DNA of 64,000 nucleotides from Siphonobacter aquaeclarae (GTDB lineage Bacteria; Bacteroidota; Bacteroidia; Cytophagales; Spirosomataceae), in the NCBI RefSeq assembly GCF_900103285.1, contig NZ_FNGS01000002.1, forward strand, positions 536,064-600,063, read 5' to 3'. Below, piece by piece: positions 7,637 to 17,141 of the stretch. The notes under the pieces were generated by a model, which was given only the letters and a program-made list of their open reading frames with translations, did no database searches and was not told the origin of the DNA. Position 1 is the stretch's first letter; each line of letters opens with the position of its first letter. The position numbers and the translations under genes were made by a program.

Positions 7637-10027
7637 ATGAAACATTCCGCCCTCCTTTTTCTTCTCTTATTCTCCCTCACGGTCGATGCCCAGGTATCGT
7701 TCGTCAAGGACCTCGCCGCGGGCGCTTCCGGGAGTACAATCTCCCCCGGAATTGCCCAGATAGATGGCATTTTGTACTTCTCCGCAGACGACGGCAGCAC
7801 CGGCAAGGAACTCTGGCGGAGCGACGGCTCCCGCGCAGGCACCTATGTGGTGAAAGACATCAACGCGGCCGGCGGTTCGGGTGCAGACAACCTGATCGTC
7901 GCCAATGGTAAACTGTATTTCACGGCTGACGATGGAACCGGCAAAGCCTTCTGGGTATCAGACGGTACCAACGCCGGGACTACCAAAATAGCCGGCGGTA
8001 TTACGGTCGTATCCGGATCCGGCAGGGTGGCGTTGGTCGGCACCACCATTTTCTTCGCCGGCGTTGGCGGAGGAGATACCGAACTATATAAACTCGACAC
8101 CGGATCGAATACGGTCTCCCTGGTAAAAAACATCAATTCCGGTGGAAACTCCGGCCCGACATCGCTTTACAACTTCAACGGAACACTCGTATTCGGCGCT
8201 ACGGACGGCATCTCCGGCGTTGAACTATGGAAAAGCGACGGTACCGCGGGAAATACGGTACAGATCAAGGATATCCGCAGTGGTACCTCCGGCAGTACGC
8301 CGCTGAACTTTATCGCATACAACGGCAAAGTTTATTTCACGGCGACGGACGGCTCAACAGGCTTCGAGCTATGGGTCAGCGACCTTACCAGCGGCGGAAC
8401 CACCCAGGTGAAAGACATTCGCCCCGGTAGCACCAGCAGTACTCCCCAGCGGTTTATCGTTTATAACAACCTCCTCTATTTCGCCGCCAACGATGGCGGC
8501 GGCAATAAACTCTGGCAGACAGACGGTACCGGCGGCAACACGGTCAAGGTAGCGACGTCTCCGGACGATCCTAAGAATTTTGTCGTCTTCAATAGCCAGC
8601 TGTTCTTTCAGGGCAGCAGCACCGGAGACGCCGAATTCTGGAAGCTGAACGCCGGTGCCTGCTCGCTCGTGAAAGACCTTGACGGAGCGTCTTCCAGTAC
8701 GCCTTCCAACCTGATGGTGGCGGGTAATTTTCTTTATTTCAATGCCACCATCGGCACCACTGACACGAAGCTGTACCGCTCGGACGGCACCACCGCCGGA
8801 ACCGTTGTGGTCGAGGAACTAAGCGCCGGCGATGACGCGACGGTACTCCTCGGGGTCGTCAACAACTCTCTTTACCTCGTCGGCGACAATGGTTCCACCG
8901 GCACCGAACTATACGCCGTGCTGGCCCCTGCCCTCCCGCCGAACGGTACGCTGGCGCTGAACGATGGCAATTCGGCCGTTGGCAACGGTACCGAGAGCGG
9001 CTGGAGCTTTTACATGTACAAGAGCAATATCGTTTTTTCGGTGAAATGGGGAGCGAGTACATCAGCAAAAAATATTGCCAATATCAGCCTGGTACAAGGC
9101 TCCATGACGTCCAAAACCAATGCGACGGCCAACGCCACCTACGCCATGGGCAGGTACTGGAACGTGGACGTAGGCGGTACGGCCCTGACGGAAAACGCCG
9201 GTCTGCGGTTTTACTATGATCCCGCTGAAAAAACGGCCGCAGTGAATGCCGCCCAGTCATTCGCGACGACCAACAGCGTTCCCTTCGCGCCTTTCAAGTG
9301 GTTCAAAACCATCGGTGCGGCCTATGACCCGGCGACGGACGTCACGGCTGGCGGCGTCAACGGACCTATCACGGAACTGGCCGGTACGGAGTCATCCATC
9401 AGTGGTTCCCTATCCGTAGTGGAATTCAGCGGAATACCAAGCTTCTCCGGCGGCTCCGGGGCAGCCGGCGCCGGTGTAGCTTCTCCCCTGCCGGTTGAAC
9501 TGCTGTTTTTCAAAGCCGAACTCGCCACCAATAACCAGGTACGCCTGAGCTGGGCGACTGCCCGGGAATGGAATTCCTCTCACTACATCGTTGAGCGCAG
9601 CCGGGATCTGCAGACCTATGCGAAAATCGGTATGCTCGACGCCAAAGGACTCACTTCAACGCGTCAGGATTACTACCTCATCGACCAAAACCCACCGCTC
9701 GGAACCAGCTACTACCGCCTTCGCCAGGTGGATCGCGACGGCAAAGAGCAACTCTACAAGCCGGTATCGATTGTACTGACGGAATCCGGACTGCCGCTGG
9801 CGGTATACCCGAACCCGTCGAAAGGGCAATTCAGTATCCGGGTAGATGACGCCGACATCAGCCGGGTGACGATCCAGAATACCTCCGGACAAACCTGGGC
9901 GGTACCCTTCCGAAAAGCCGGTGCGCAAGTACTTGAAAGCAAGGAAAAACTACCGCCGGGAACCTACCTCATCGAGGTCAAAAACGGAATAACCTCGGTC
10001 GTACACAAGCTGCTGGTTCAGGAATAA
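7637..10027 (+). CDS. ELWxxDGT-repeat T9SS cargo protein
   Basis: 796 residues. The signal peptide is about residues 1-19 (ends VDAQ). Eight or nine repeats of the ELWxxDGT type follow: ELWRSDGSRAGT, ELWKSDGTAGNT, ELWVSDLTSGGT, KLWQTDGTGGNT, KLYRSDGTTAGT and others. They make a beta-propeller over about residues 20-430. An unassigned domain follows (430-610), then the LPVELLFFKAEL linker and a type A T9SS sorting domain (VYPNPSKGQFSIRV, ending KLLVQE). It should be exported to the cell surface. It starts 16 bases after the formyltransferase gene and ends at a strong terminator, so it is probably the last gene of the collar operon. Binding partner unknown. Confidence 0.87.
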   Translation: MKHSALLFLLLFSLTVDAQVSFVKDLAAGASGSTISPGIAQIDGILYFSADDGSTGKELWRSDGSRAGTYVVKDINAAGGSGADNLIVANGKLYFTADDGTGKAFWVSDGTNAGTTKIAGGITVVSGSGRVALVGTTIFFAGVGGGDTELYKLDTGSNTVSLVKNINSGGNSGPTSLYNFNGTLVFGATDGISGVELWKSDGTAGNTVQIKDIRSGTSGSTPLNFIAYNGKVYFTATDGSTGFELWVSDLTSGGTTQVKDIRPGSTSSTPQRFIVYNNLLYFAANDGGGNKLWQTDGTGGNTVKVATSPDDPKNFVVFNSQLFFQGSSTGDAEFWKLNAGACSLVKDLDGASSSTPSNLMVAGNFLYFNATIGTTDTKLYRSDGTTAGTVVVEELSAGDDATVLLGVVNNSLYLVGDNGSTGTELYAVLAPALPPNGTLALNDGNSAVGNGTESGWSFYMYKSNIVFSVKWGASTSAKNIANISLVQGSMTSKTNATANATYAMGRYWNVDVGGTALTENAGLRFYYDPAEKTAAVNAAQSFATTNSVPFAPFKWFKTIGAAYDPATDVTAGGVNGPITELAGTESSISGSLSVVEFSGIPSFSGGSGAAGAGVASPLPVELLFFKAELATNNQVRLSWATAREWNSSHYIVERSRDLQTYAKIGMLDAKGLTSTRQDYYLIDQNPPLGTSYYRLRQVDRDGKEQLYKPVSIVLTESGLPLAVYPNPSKGQFSIRVDDADISRVTIQNTSGQTWAVPFRKAGAQVLESKEKLPPGTYLIEVKNGITSVVHKLLVQE

Positions 10028-10062
10028 ACAAAGAAGCGCCGGGAGTCCGGCGCTTCTTTGTT
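10027..10062 (+). terminator. Perfect 16-bp rho-independent terminator
   Basis: Stem 10027-10042 pairs with 10047-10062 without mismatch around a GAGT loop; its outer pairs end in A and T runs. It follows the ELWxxDGT gene directly, with its first base being the last base of the stop codon. Confidence 0.88.
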
Positions 10063-10239
10063 ATTAAGCTATTTTCCCGGAATACGCCGTTATTTTCTCC
10101 TTAAGCTCAGTATTTCGGCCTCCAGAACCGTCTTTGTATTAAAATTCGGAAGAATGCCGGCTTCACCTCCGGAATCAGAAACCTTCTTTGCAAATTTGCG
10201 TATCGAATTCTGTTTTCATCTCTAAACCCCGTTTTTACC

Positions 10240-13200
10240 ATGAGAGTATCGCTCTGGCAACGCCTGGTTGTTCTGTTCGTTGCGTTGCTGCCGGCTCTGG
10301 CTTGGGGGCAGGTTCCCGAAAACCCGCTCAAGGGCCAAAAAGTACTGGTCTTTTCCAAGACGGCGGCTTTCCGCCACAGCTCCATTCCCCAGGGTATCCG
10401 TTGCGTGGAAGCGCTGGGCCGGAAGTATGGCTTCTCGGTCGACGCCACCGAAAACTCCGACCGTTTTACCGACGCCAACCTCCGCCAATACAAGGTGGTT
10501 GTCTTTCTGAGTACCACCGGCGACGTCCTCAACGACAGCCAGCAGGCCGCCTTTGAGCGCTATATCCAGGCCGGCGGCGGCTATGTGGGTATCCATGCCG
10601 CAGCCGATACCGAGTACGACTGGCCGTGGTACGGCAAGTTTGTCGGTGGCTGGTTCCTCAGCCACCCGGGCAACCCGAACGTCCGGACCGGCAACATGAC
10701 GGTTCGCGATAAAAACCACCCCGCTACCCAGGATCTCCCTGCGACATTCCAGCGGACGGATGAATTTTACGACTACAAGCACTTCAACCCCGATGTAAAG
10801 GTGTTGATCACGGTGGACGAAAACTCCTACGGCGGCGCCAAAATGAACGCCGGGGATAACCACCCCATGGCCTGGTACCATGAGTACGACGGCGGGCGGG
10901 TTTTCTACACCGCTTATGGCCATACCGATGAGACATTCATGGAGCCCCTCTTCCTGCAACACCTCTGGGGAGGCCTCCGCTGGGCAGCCGACGGCCCGGC
11001 GCTGGACTACAAAAAGGCCCATACCAAAGCCGCTCCGGAAGAAAACCGTTTCTCCCGCACAACGCTCGACGAAAAGCTTTATGAGCCGACCGAACTGGCC
11101 GTGCGTGACGGAAAGGTATTCTACATCCACCGCCGCGGGGAAATCAAGTACTACAATCCGAAAAATACCCAGAAGGTGAAATCACTGGGTAATGTCGACG
11201 TCTTCAATACGTTCGAATACGGCCTCATGGGGCTGAACCTGGACCCTCAGTTTGAGAAAAACAACTGGATGTACCTGTTCTACTCGCCGTCCGTCGGGAA
11301 GTATGGCGCCGATACGGCCAATCGCCTGGTGCGGGTGAAATTCGATCCCTCGAAAGAAGAAATCGACTGGAAATCAGAGCAGGTACTTCTTCGTGTGCCG
11401 GTAAAACGCGACGGCTGCTGCCACACCGGCGGCTCGATTGAATGGGACAAGGCCGGTAACCTTTACCTGTCTACCGGAGACGACACCAACCCGTTCGCGT
11501 CTGACGGATACTCGCCGTCTGACGGTCGCCCCGACCGCCGGGGCTGGGATGCCCGCGCGACATCCTCCAACACCAACGACCTGAGAGGTAAAATCCTGCG
11601 TATCAAGCCCAACGAAGACGGAACCCCGGGGTACAGCATTCCCGCCGGAAACCTCTTCAAGCCGGGTACCGACAAGGCACGCCCTGAAATTTACGTCATG
11701 GGCAACCGGAATCCGTACCGGATTTCGGTAGACAAACACACCGGCTTCCTGTACTGGGGCGAAGTAGGCCCGGACGCCGGCGAAAACCGGGAAGGTCGCG
11801 GTCCGCGCGGGCACGACGAAGTCAACCAGGCCCGCCAGGCCGGATATTTCGGCTGGCCGCTGTTTGTGGCCGACAACCGCGCCTACAACCAGTATGATTT
11901 CGAGAAAAAGGAATCAGGTCCGAAATGGGATGCCGCCAAACCGATCAACGACTCGCCGCACAATACCGGTATGCGCGAGCTGCCTCCGGCACAAAAAGCC
12001 TTTATTTATTATCCCTATGCGGATTCTCCGGAATTCGGAGCGATTGTCGGCAAGGGCGGTCGCAATGCCATGGCCGGCCCGGTTTTCTATGCGGAAGACT
12101 ATGATTCTCAGTCGAAAGTAGGCTTCCCGGACTTTTACCAGGGCAAGTTCTTCGCGTACGACTGGATCCGGGATTACATCAACATCGTGACGATGAAGCC
12201 GAACGGTGACCTCCAGAGCATGGAGCGGTTCCTGCCGAGCTGGAAGTTCTCTCACCCGATCGACATGCAGTTTGACCGTGACGGATCACTCTACGTCCTC
12301 GAATACGGTCCCAACTGGTTTGCTCAGAACGACGAAGCCCGCCTGACGCGGATTACTTACAACGCCGGTAACCGTCCTCCGGTAGCCGTTGCCTCAGCCG
12401 ACAAAACGGCCGGAGCCGGCCCCCTCAAGGTAGTTCTGTCTGCCAAAGGGTCGCTCGACCACGACGGAGACGCCCTGAAATACGAGTGGACGGTAGCCGG
12501 GAAGAAATTCCCGACGGCAACTGCTGCTTATACCTTCACCAAACCGGGCATCTACAAGCCGGTACTGAAAGTTACCGACGCCGCCGGCAATACCTCAACC
12601 GCAACGGTTGAAATCAAGGTCGGAAACGGTGTTCCGCAGGTAGACCTGGCGATCAAGGGCAACAAGACGTTCTATTTCGACGGACAGCCCGTATCGTACG
12701 AAGTCAAGGTAAACGACAAGGAAGACGGCTCGCTGGCGACGAAAAAGATCGCCGAAGAAGACGTCATGGTTAACATCAATTTCCTCGAAGGATTTGACAA
12801 GACCATCATCGCGCAGGGGCACCAGCTGAATACCAGCTTCTCGAACGGCAAGCGCCTCATCGAGCTGAGCGATTGCAAAGCCTGCCATGCGATCGACAAG
12901 AAATCCATCGGTCCTGCTTACCGCGACGTTGCGAAGAAGTATAAAGGCAAAAACGTAGAATCTACGCTGGTGGACAAGGTCATCAAAGGCGGCGGCGGTG
13001 TCTGGGGAGAACAGGCGATGAGCGCCCACCCGACCCTCTCGAAATCCGATGCCGGTGAAATGGTCCGCTTCATCCTGAGCCTCGGCGATGAGAAGAAGAT
13101 GAGCCAGCCGGTTAAGGGCGACTACGTTACGAAAGACAACGGCAAGAACGGCACCTACATTTTTGCCGCCAGCTACACCGACAAAGGAAACGGAACGACC

Positions 13201-13638
13201 GGCCCCCAGACCACTCAGAAAGTCGTAACGCTCCGCAGCCCGAAGGTACCCGCGCTGAGCAATGACGGTGCGAAGTTTGTATCGTCCATTAAGTCAAACG
13301 AGCTGAAGAAAGACGTTGCTATCGCTACGGCCAACGGCAGCTACGTGTCCTTCAAAGGCCTCGATCTGACAGGTATTTCGGCGATCAGCTTCTCGGCCTG
13401 GTCGAAAGAAGGCAGAACGACAGGCGGTACGATCGAAGTACGGCTGGGTTCTCCGGCCGGCAAGGTCATCGGTCAGGTAGCCGTACCGGCGACCAGCACC
13501 GACAAGGTTACTACCAGCCTGGCTCCGGCCGGTCCGGGTTTGCAGGACGTGTACTTCGTCTTCACCAATCCGGCGCTGAAGGACGGACAGGCGCTCTTCA
13601 CCCTCGATACCATCGAATTTGAGAAGGGAAGCAAATAA
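10240..13638 (+). CDS. ThuA / sugar-dehydrogenase propeller / PKD / cytochrome c fusion protein
   Basis: 1132 residues. The signal peptide is about 1-24 (ALAWGQ). ThuA-like class I glutamine-amidotransferase-fold domain, about 30-265 (VLVFSKTAAFRHSSIP, GGYVGIHAAADTEYDWPWYG). Then a PQQ-dependent glucose/sorbosone dehydrogenase-like six-blade propeller, about 280-705 (CHTGGSIEWDKAGNLYLSTG, YWGEVGPDAGENREGRGPRG). PKD domain, about 715-800. Class I cytochrome c with CKACH at residues 879-883. A carbohydrate-binding-module-like beta domain from about 985 to the end. Such fusions are common in Bacteroidota and are thought to oxidise sugars in the periplasm, passing electrons to the fused heme. The substrate and the use of PQQ are not established. 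Transcribed alone, between two terminators. Confidence 0.9.
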   Translation: MRVSLWQRLVVLFVALLPALAWGQVPENPLKGQKVLVFSKTAAFRHSSIPQGIRCVEALGRKYGFSVDATENSDRFTDANLRQYKVVVFLSTTGDVLNDSQQAAFERYIQAGGGYVGIHAAADTEYDWPWYGKFVGGWFLSHPGNPNVRTGNMTVRDKNHPATQDLPATFQRTDEFYDYKHFNPDVKVLITVDENSYGGAKMNAGDNHPMAWYHEYDGGRVFYTAYGHTDETFMEPLFLQHLWGGLRWAADGPALDYKKAHTKAAPEENRFSRTTLDEKLYEPTELAVRDGKVFYIHRRGEIKYYNPKNTQKVKSLGNVDVFNTFEYGLMGLNLDPQFEKNNWMYLFYSPSVGKYGADTANRLVRVKFDPSKEEIDWKSEQVLLRVPVKRDGCCHTGGSIEWDKAGNLYLSTGDDTNPFASDGYSPSDGRPDRRGWDARATSSNTNDLRGKILRIKPNEDGTPGYSIPAGNLFKPGTDKARPEIYVMGNRNPYRISVDKHTGFLYWGEVGPDAGENREGRGPRGHDEVNQARQAGYFGWPLFVADNRAYNQYDFEKKESGPKWDAAKPINDSPHNTGMRELPPAQKAFIYYPYADSPEFGAIVGKGGRNAMAGPVFYAEDYDSQSKVGFPDFYQGKFFAYDWIRDYINIVTMKPNGDLQSMERFLPSWKFSHPIDMQFDRDGSLYVLEYGPNWFAQNDEARLTRITYNAGNRPPVAVASADKTAGAGPLKVVLSAKGSLDHDGDALKYEWTVAGKKFPTATAAYTFTKPGIYKPVLKVTDAAGNTSTATVEIKVGNGVPQVDLAIKGNKTFYFDGQPVSYEVKVNDKEDGSLATKKIAEEDVMVNINFLEGFDKTIIAQGHQLNTSFSNGKRLIELSDCKACHAIDKKSIGPAYRDVAKKYKGKNVESTLVDKVIKGGGGVWGEQAMSAHPTLSKSDAGEMVRFILSLGDEKKMSQPVKGDYVTKDNGKNGTYIFAASYTDKGNGTTGPQTTQKVVTLRSPKVPALSNDGAKFVSSIKSNELKKDVAIATANGSYVSFKGLDLTGISAISFSAWSKEGRTTGGTIEVRLGSPAGKVIGQVAVPATSTDKVTTSLAPAGPGLQDVYFVFTNPALKDGQALFTLDTIEFEKGSK

Positions 13639-13658
13639 TCTCCTGTGCTTCAGTACTG

Positions 13659-13686
13659 AAAGCCCGCCGGTTTGGCGGGCTTTTTG
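13659..13686 (+). terminator. Rho-independent terminator after the ThuA fusion gene
   Basis: A 10-bp stem, 13659-13668 with 13674-13683, loop GGTTT, followed by a T run (13681-13685). It lies 20 bases after the stop codon. Confidence 0.85.
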
Positions 13687-13773
13687 CATTCTCTCCGGTT
13701 AGGTCCGGCATGCATCCCGTTGATTTTCCGGCGGCAGTTATTCAAAGGTTCAGCGTATTTCCGCGGTGTGGTG

Positions 13774-13781
13774 TACTTTTG
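13774..13781 (+). promoter_or_regulatory. Putative minus-7 promoter element for the DUF2157 pair
   Basis: TACTTTTG fits TAnnTTTG exactly, 24 bases before the start codon at 13805. No convincing TTTG is seen at minus-33, so the call rests on one element and position. Confidence 0.35.
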
Positions 13782-13804
13782 TTGCCCCGGTTAACTGACC
13801 TTCA

Positions 13805-14788
13805 ATGACTTACTCGGAAATACTGCAGAAACTGCTGGACAAAGACGCCATTCCTCCGGAAACGGCGGATGCGCTCCGGAACTACGAAAAAGCGAAACCT
13901 TTTTCAGTACACTGGGAGCTGCGTTTTCTTCTCTACCTCGGGGTAACGCTGCTCAGCGGCGGCCTGGGGGTATTGATTTACCAGCACTACGATGTCATTG
14001 GGCCCGGAGTCGTTGCCGGGTTAATTGCGCTGCTGATGGCGGGCTGCTTTGCCTGGGTCTGGTGGAAACGCCTTCCCTATGCCAACACCCTGACGGAGCA
14101 TGCCTCTCCCCTGCCCGATTTTCTGCTGCTGCTGGGCTGTTTGTTGTTTCTGACACTCGGCGGATACCTGCAATACACCTATAACCTGTTCGGTACCCGG
14201 TTTGGGCTGATGGCGATTATTCCGGCGTTGGTATTCTTTCCGCTGGCGTACCGTTTTGACCATCGCGGGGTACTTTCCATGGCGCTGACCGCGCTGGCTT
14301 CCTGGGTAGGCGTAGCCGCAACACCGCTGACGGTACTGACCCAAAACGACTTTTCCCAGCCCTATTTTCTGATCCGGGCGCTGGGATATGCGGGGGTCGT
14401 CATCGCCGGCGCCTGGTGGCTCGACCGGCAGGGCATCAAAAAGCACTTCACCTTTACCTATTTCCTCCTGGCCGGAAACCTGGCCTTTGTGGCGGCGCTG
14501 GCCGGCTGGTTCGGGCATTCTGCGCCGGTGGTGTACCTGCTGATACTGATCGGACTGTGCTACCTGTCTTTCCGCTACGCCCGTCAGGCGCATTCCTTCG
14601 CCTTTCTGCTGATGGCGCTGGTATATGGGTATATCGCGCTGTCGTACCTGTTTTTTACCGTTTTTCCGGAAGACGTGCTGATCGGTTTCGGTATGCTCTA
14701 TTTCATGGCGACGTGCGGCTTCATTGTCCTTTTCCTTTTCCGGTATAAAGCCTGGCTGGGCATTAAACAACATGAAAAAAGCGTATAA
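13805..14788 (+). CDS. DUF2157-domain integral membrane protein
   Basis: 327 residues. A cytoplasmic N-terminus of about 40 residues (SEILQKLLDKDAIPPETADAL) resembles the start of DUF2157 proteins. About nine hydrophobic segments fill the rest, from FLLYLGVTLLSGGLGVLIY to YFMATCGFIVLFLFRY. The protein has no visible catalytic motif. The next gene, a DUF4401 type, starts within its last 17 bases; DUF2157 and DUF4401 genes are regularly paired and probably form one membrane complex. Role unknown. Confidence 0.8.
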   Translation: MTYSEILQKLLDKDAIPPETADALRNYEKAKPFSVHWELRFLLYLGVTLLSGGLGVLIYQHYDVIGPGVVAGLIALLMAGCFAWVWWKRLPYANTLTEHASPLPDFLLLLGCLLFLTLGGYLQYTYNLFGTRFGLMAIIPALVFFPLAYRFDHRGVLSMALTALASWVGVAATPLTVLTQNDFSQPYFLIRALGYAGVVIAGAWWLDRQGIKKHFTFTYFLLAGNLAFVAALAGWFGHSAPVVYLLILIGLCYLSFRYARQAHSFAFLLMALVYGYIALSYLFFTVFPEDVLIGFGMLYFMATCGFIVLFLFRYKAWLGIKQHEKSV

Positions 14789-15926
14789 CGAAGCCTGGAT
14801 TGAAGCCCTCGCCATCCGGAAAAAAGCCCGTGGCTGGGTGCGCGCCGGCCTGCTTACTCCTGCACAGGAGGCCCATATCCGCGAACTGTTTCCCGAGTCG
14901 TTTTACCGGGCAAATGTCTGGGTACGCATCGCCTTGTTTTTGTTTACCCTGCTGCTTAATGGCTGCAGTACGACCTTCGTCAGCATGTTTTTCATGCCGG
15001 CGCTGGAAAACACACTGTGGGGAGCCGGTTTGCTCGGTATGGCTTACGGAACCGGATTTTTCTTTTTGCTGAATCTGCTCATCCGGGAGCGACGTTTGTA
15101 CCATTCCGGTATCGACGACGCGTTGCTGTATTCGGCCGTCTCAGCTTTTTGTGGAGGGTTATTCGTAACCTTTTCTTCCGTTTTCCGGGAAGAGTTTGTT
15201 GCCTATGCGGCCATCGCATTGCCAGTACTCGTCTGGGCAGCTGTCCGCTATGCCAGCACGGTGGTAACCCTGGCGACGTTGCTGGATGTATATGCCATTG
15301 CGGGGTTACTGGCATTCCGTTTTCCGGCCGGTAAATTGTTACTGCCGTTTATCGGATTATTTCTTTCTGCCGGAATCCTTTTGGCTTCGCGAAGTATGCG
15401 GAGAAAGAGCGGTATTTACTGGACATCCTGCCTCGATGTATCGGAATCCCTGGCGCTTGCATTCGGGTACCTGAGCATCAATTATTTCGTTGTCCGTGAA
15501 GGAAATGCGCTGATTCAGGGAACGGAAGGACCGGTTCCGTTTGGTATCCTTTTCTGGATACTGACGGGGATCATACCTCTTGCCTGTATTTTTTCCGGTA
15601 TCCGTAGCCGGAACCGTATTCTGCTCGTCGCGGGGCTATTGACGCTACTGCTTTCGGTGTATACTTTTCAGTTTTATTATCAGCCGGTTTCGTATCCGCT
15701 TTTCTCGGTCATCGGAGGATTGATTCTGCTATCCGGCGCGATTGCCTGCATTCGTTTTCTGCGTTCCCGACAGACCGGATTTACATTTGAAAAAGACGGT
15801 TCAGGCGAGGGAGGTATCCGCCTCGAAGCGTTGGTTGTCGCAGAGCAGGCAAGTATCCCTTCCACGCAGACGGATACATTCGGAGGCGGCACATTCGGAG
15901 GCGGGGGTGCGGGAGATCAGTATTAG
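14772..15926 (+). CDS. DUF4401-domain integral membrane protein
   Basis: 384 residues from the ATG at 14772; an upstream in-frame ATG at 14724 would overlap DUF2157 further and give an odd N-terminus. A charged N-terminus (about 45 residues) is followed by roughly ten hydrophobic helices. A polar tail ends in a glycine-rich stretch, TFGGGTFGGGGAGDQY. This tail resembles the Gly-rich ends of TPM/YgcG-type membrane proteins and may be exposed. Translationally coupled to DUF2157 by a 17-base overlap. Role unknown. Confidence 0.78.
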   Translation: MKKAYNEAWIEALAIRKKARGWVRAGLLTPAQEAHIRELFPESFYRANVWVRIALFLFTLLLNGCSTTFVSMFFMPALENTLWGAGLLGMAYGTGFFFLLNLLIRERRLYHSGIDDALLYSAVSAFCGGLFVTFSSVFREEFVAYAAIALPVLVWAAVRYASTVVTLATLLDVYAIAGLLAFRFPAGKLLLPFIGLFLSAGILLASRSMRRKSGIYWTSCLDVSESLALAFGYLSINYFVVREGNALIQGTEGPVPFGILFWILTGIIPLACIFSGIRSRNRILLVAGLLTLLLSVYTFQFYYQPVSYPLFSVIGGLILLSGAIACIRFLRSRQTGFTFEKDGSGEGGIRLEALVVAEQASIPSTQTDTFGGGTFGGGGAGDQY

Positions 15927-15987
15927 TCGTTCACACTGTCTGTCAGCTTATTAACAAGCCAAAAACCGGCAGTTCACATACTTTTCT

Positions 15988-16019
15988 TTTGTTAATATTC
16001 CGGGTTGATACTACTTTTA
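15988..16019 (+). promoter_or_regulatory. Putative promoter of the first C1q-like gene
   Basis: TTTG at 15988-15991 and TACTTTTA at 16012-16019, spaced by 20 bases, fit the Bacteroidota minus-33/minus-7 pattern with one mismatch at the last base. The same TTTTCTTTTGTTAAT block precedes the second paralog at 16942-16955. Confidence 0.55.
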
Positions 16020-16077
16020 TACCTGCTGCATTACCCGCATCTGTTGTGAATCTTCTTCCGGTCGTCAAACCCCGCCC

Positions 16078-16103
16078 GACGCCCTTGCAGGCGTTGTGTT
16101 TTT
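16078..16103 (+). promoter_or_regulatory. Attenuator-like hairpin in the leader of the first C1q-like gene
   Basis: A 6-bp GC-rich stem, 16078-16083 with 16090-16095 (one G-T pair), loop CTTGCA, then GTGTTTTT. It lies about 52 bases after the predicted transcription start and 98 bases before the gene. A short frame starting GTG at 16046 and stopping at 16117 (23 codons) spans it. The second paralog has the same arrangement. Confidence 0.33.
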
Positions 16104-16200
16104 CAAACTCGTTCTGATGGAGGTGAAGCTTGCAGATCCCGTCCGCCACGGCGGATAATGGCGCGCTTATTTTCCTTTCAATAGTTAACCTCCACAGCGC

Positions 16201-16869
16201 ATGAAAAACCTGCTTACATTGATTTTACTGTCTGTTTCTGCTTCCGTATCGGCTCAGGTAGGAATCGGAACAACAACGCCCGACGCCAGCGCTCAACTGG
16301 AAATAATATCCACCGGAAAAGGCGTTTTGATTCCGCGGATGACCGAAGCCGAACGTCCGGCCAATCCTGCTACCGGGCTGCTTATTTTTCAGACCGACGG
16401 CGATACCGGCTTTTACTATTACACCGGAAGTGACTGGGATAAGCTTGTTCCAAAAAACGAAACGAAGAAGACAACCATAGCGTCAAATGCGGCGGGTTCA
16501 CTAACGTCCAGTCTGAATCAGCCCTATTATCCTTCTTATTCCAGCGTTGATGCAACGGCTGATTTTTCGGTCAGCGGTTCCTCCATCACGACGGAAAAAG
16601 ACGGCGTTTATGTCATCGCATATTCCTTTACGGCCGCATCCTGGTCTTCTCCCCGCGCAGTTACGGCAACGCTCACCATTGACGGCGCGCCTGTCGCCAG
16701 TACTGCCTCTTCCAATGTGCTGAGTAACAGCCAGACCAAATACTTTTCCGGTTCACTTACGGCCGCTTTATCTACCGGTAATGTCCTTTCCCTGCAGATC
16801 GGTACATTGCTGCCCATTTCCGGCGTGGGTCTCAGCAATATCAAAGTCTCGCTGATCCGGCTGGATTGA
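16201..16869 (+). CDS. Secreted [16 protein letters not shown]-type protein with C1q/TNF-like tail, copy 1
   Basis: 222 residues. The signal peptide is about residues 1-19 (ASVSAQ). Then comes a head of about 65 residues shared with the genes at 17142 and 18839: [47 protein letters not shown]. The rest (about 100-222) is predicted beta sandwich with C1q/TNF-like spacing (ITTEKDGVYVIAYSFTAA, ending LSNIKVSLIRLD). No catalytic residues and no T9SS sorting domain, so the export route past the inner membrane is unclear. C1q-like tails usually trimerise, so a fibre or adhesin role is plausible. The fold call is from pattern only. Confidence 0.7.
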   Translation: MKNLLTLILLSVSASVSAQVGIGTTTPDASAQLEIISTGKGVLIPRMTEAERPANPATGLLIFQTDGDTGFYYYTGSDWDKLVPKNETKKTTIASNAAGSLTSSLNQPYYPSYSSVDATADFSVSGSSITTEKDGVYVIAYSFTAASWSSPRAVTATLTIDGAPVASTASSNVLSNSQTKYFSGSLTAALSTGNVLSLQIGTLLPISGVGLSNIKVSLIRLD

Positions 16870-16946
16870 ATCCGGTTTGTTTTCCGGAATTCTGCTAATC
16901 CAACTGACTGTCAGCGTTCCGGATGTTAAAGTTTAGGCCATTTTCT

Positions 16947-16976
16947 TTTGTTAATCCGTTCGGAGGTGTAGTTTTA
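16947..16976 (+). promoter_or_regulatory. Putative promoter of the second C1q-like gene
   Basis: TTTG at 16947-16950 and TAGTTTTA at 16969-16976, spaced by 18 bases. The upstream block TTTTCTTTTGTTAAT is identical to that before the first paralog. Confidence 0.5.
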
Positions 16977-17032
16977 CGATTACCTCTATAAACCGCACCT
17001 TTCTATGAAAATTAGTTCCGTCGCCGATTGTC

Positions 17033-17061
17033 TTCCCGCGCCTCCGGGAGCTTCTGTTTTT
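17033..17061 (+). promoter_or_regulatory. Attenuator-like hairpin in the leader of the second C1q-like gene
   Basis: A 6-bp stem, 17033-17038 with 17045-17050 (one G-T pair), followed by CTTCTGTTTTT. It lies about 50 bases after the predicted start of transcription. A 28-codon frame (17005-17091, ATG start, reading PAPPGASVFAYGF in its middle) runs through it. No gene is called for that frame, since nothing supports its product. Confidence 0.3.
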
Positions 17062-17141
17062 GCTTATGGTTTCGGATTTTTCTGTTCGTGAAAGCGGCGG
17101 TTTTTGGGTTTGTTTCCCCCTTTCAACTTTAAAATCCGCAC

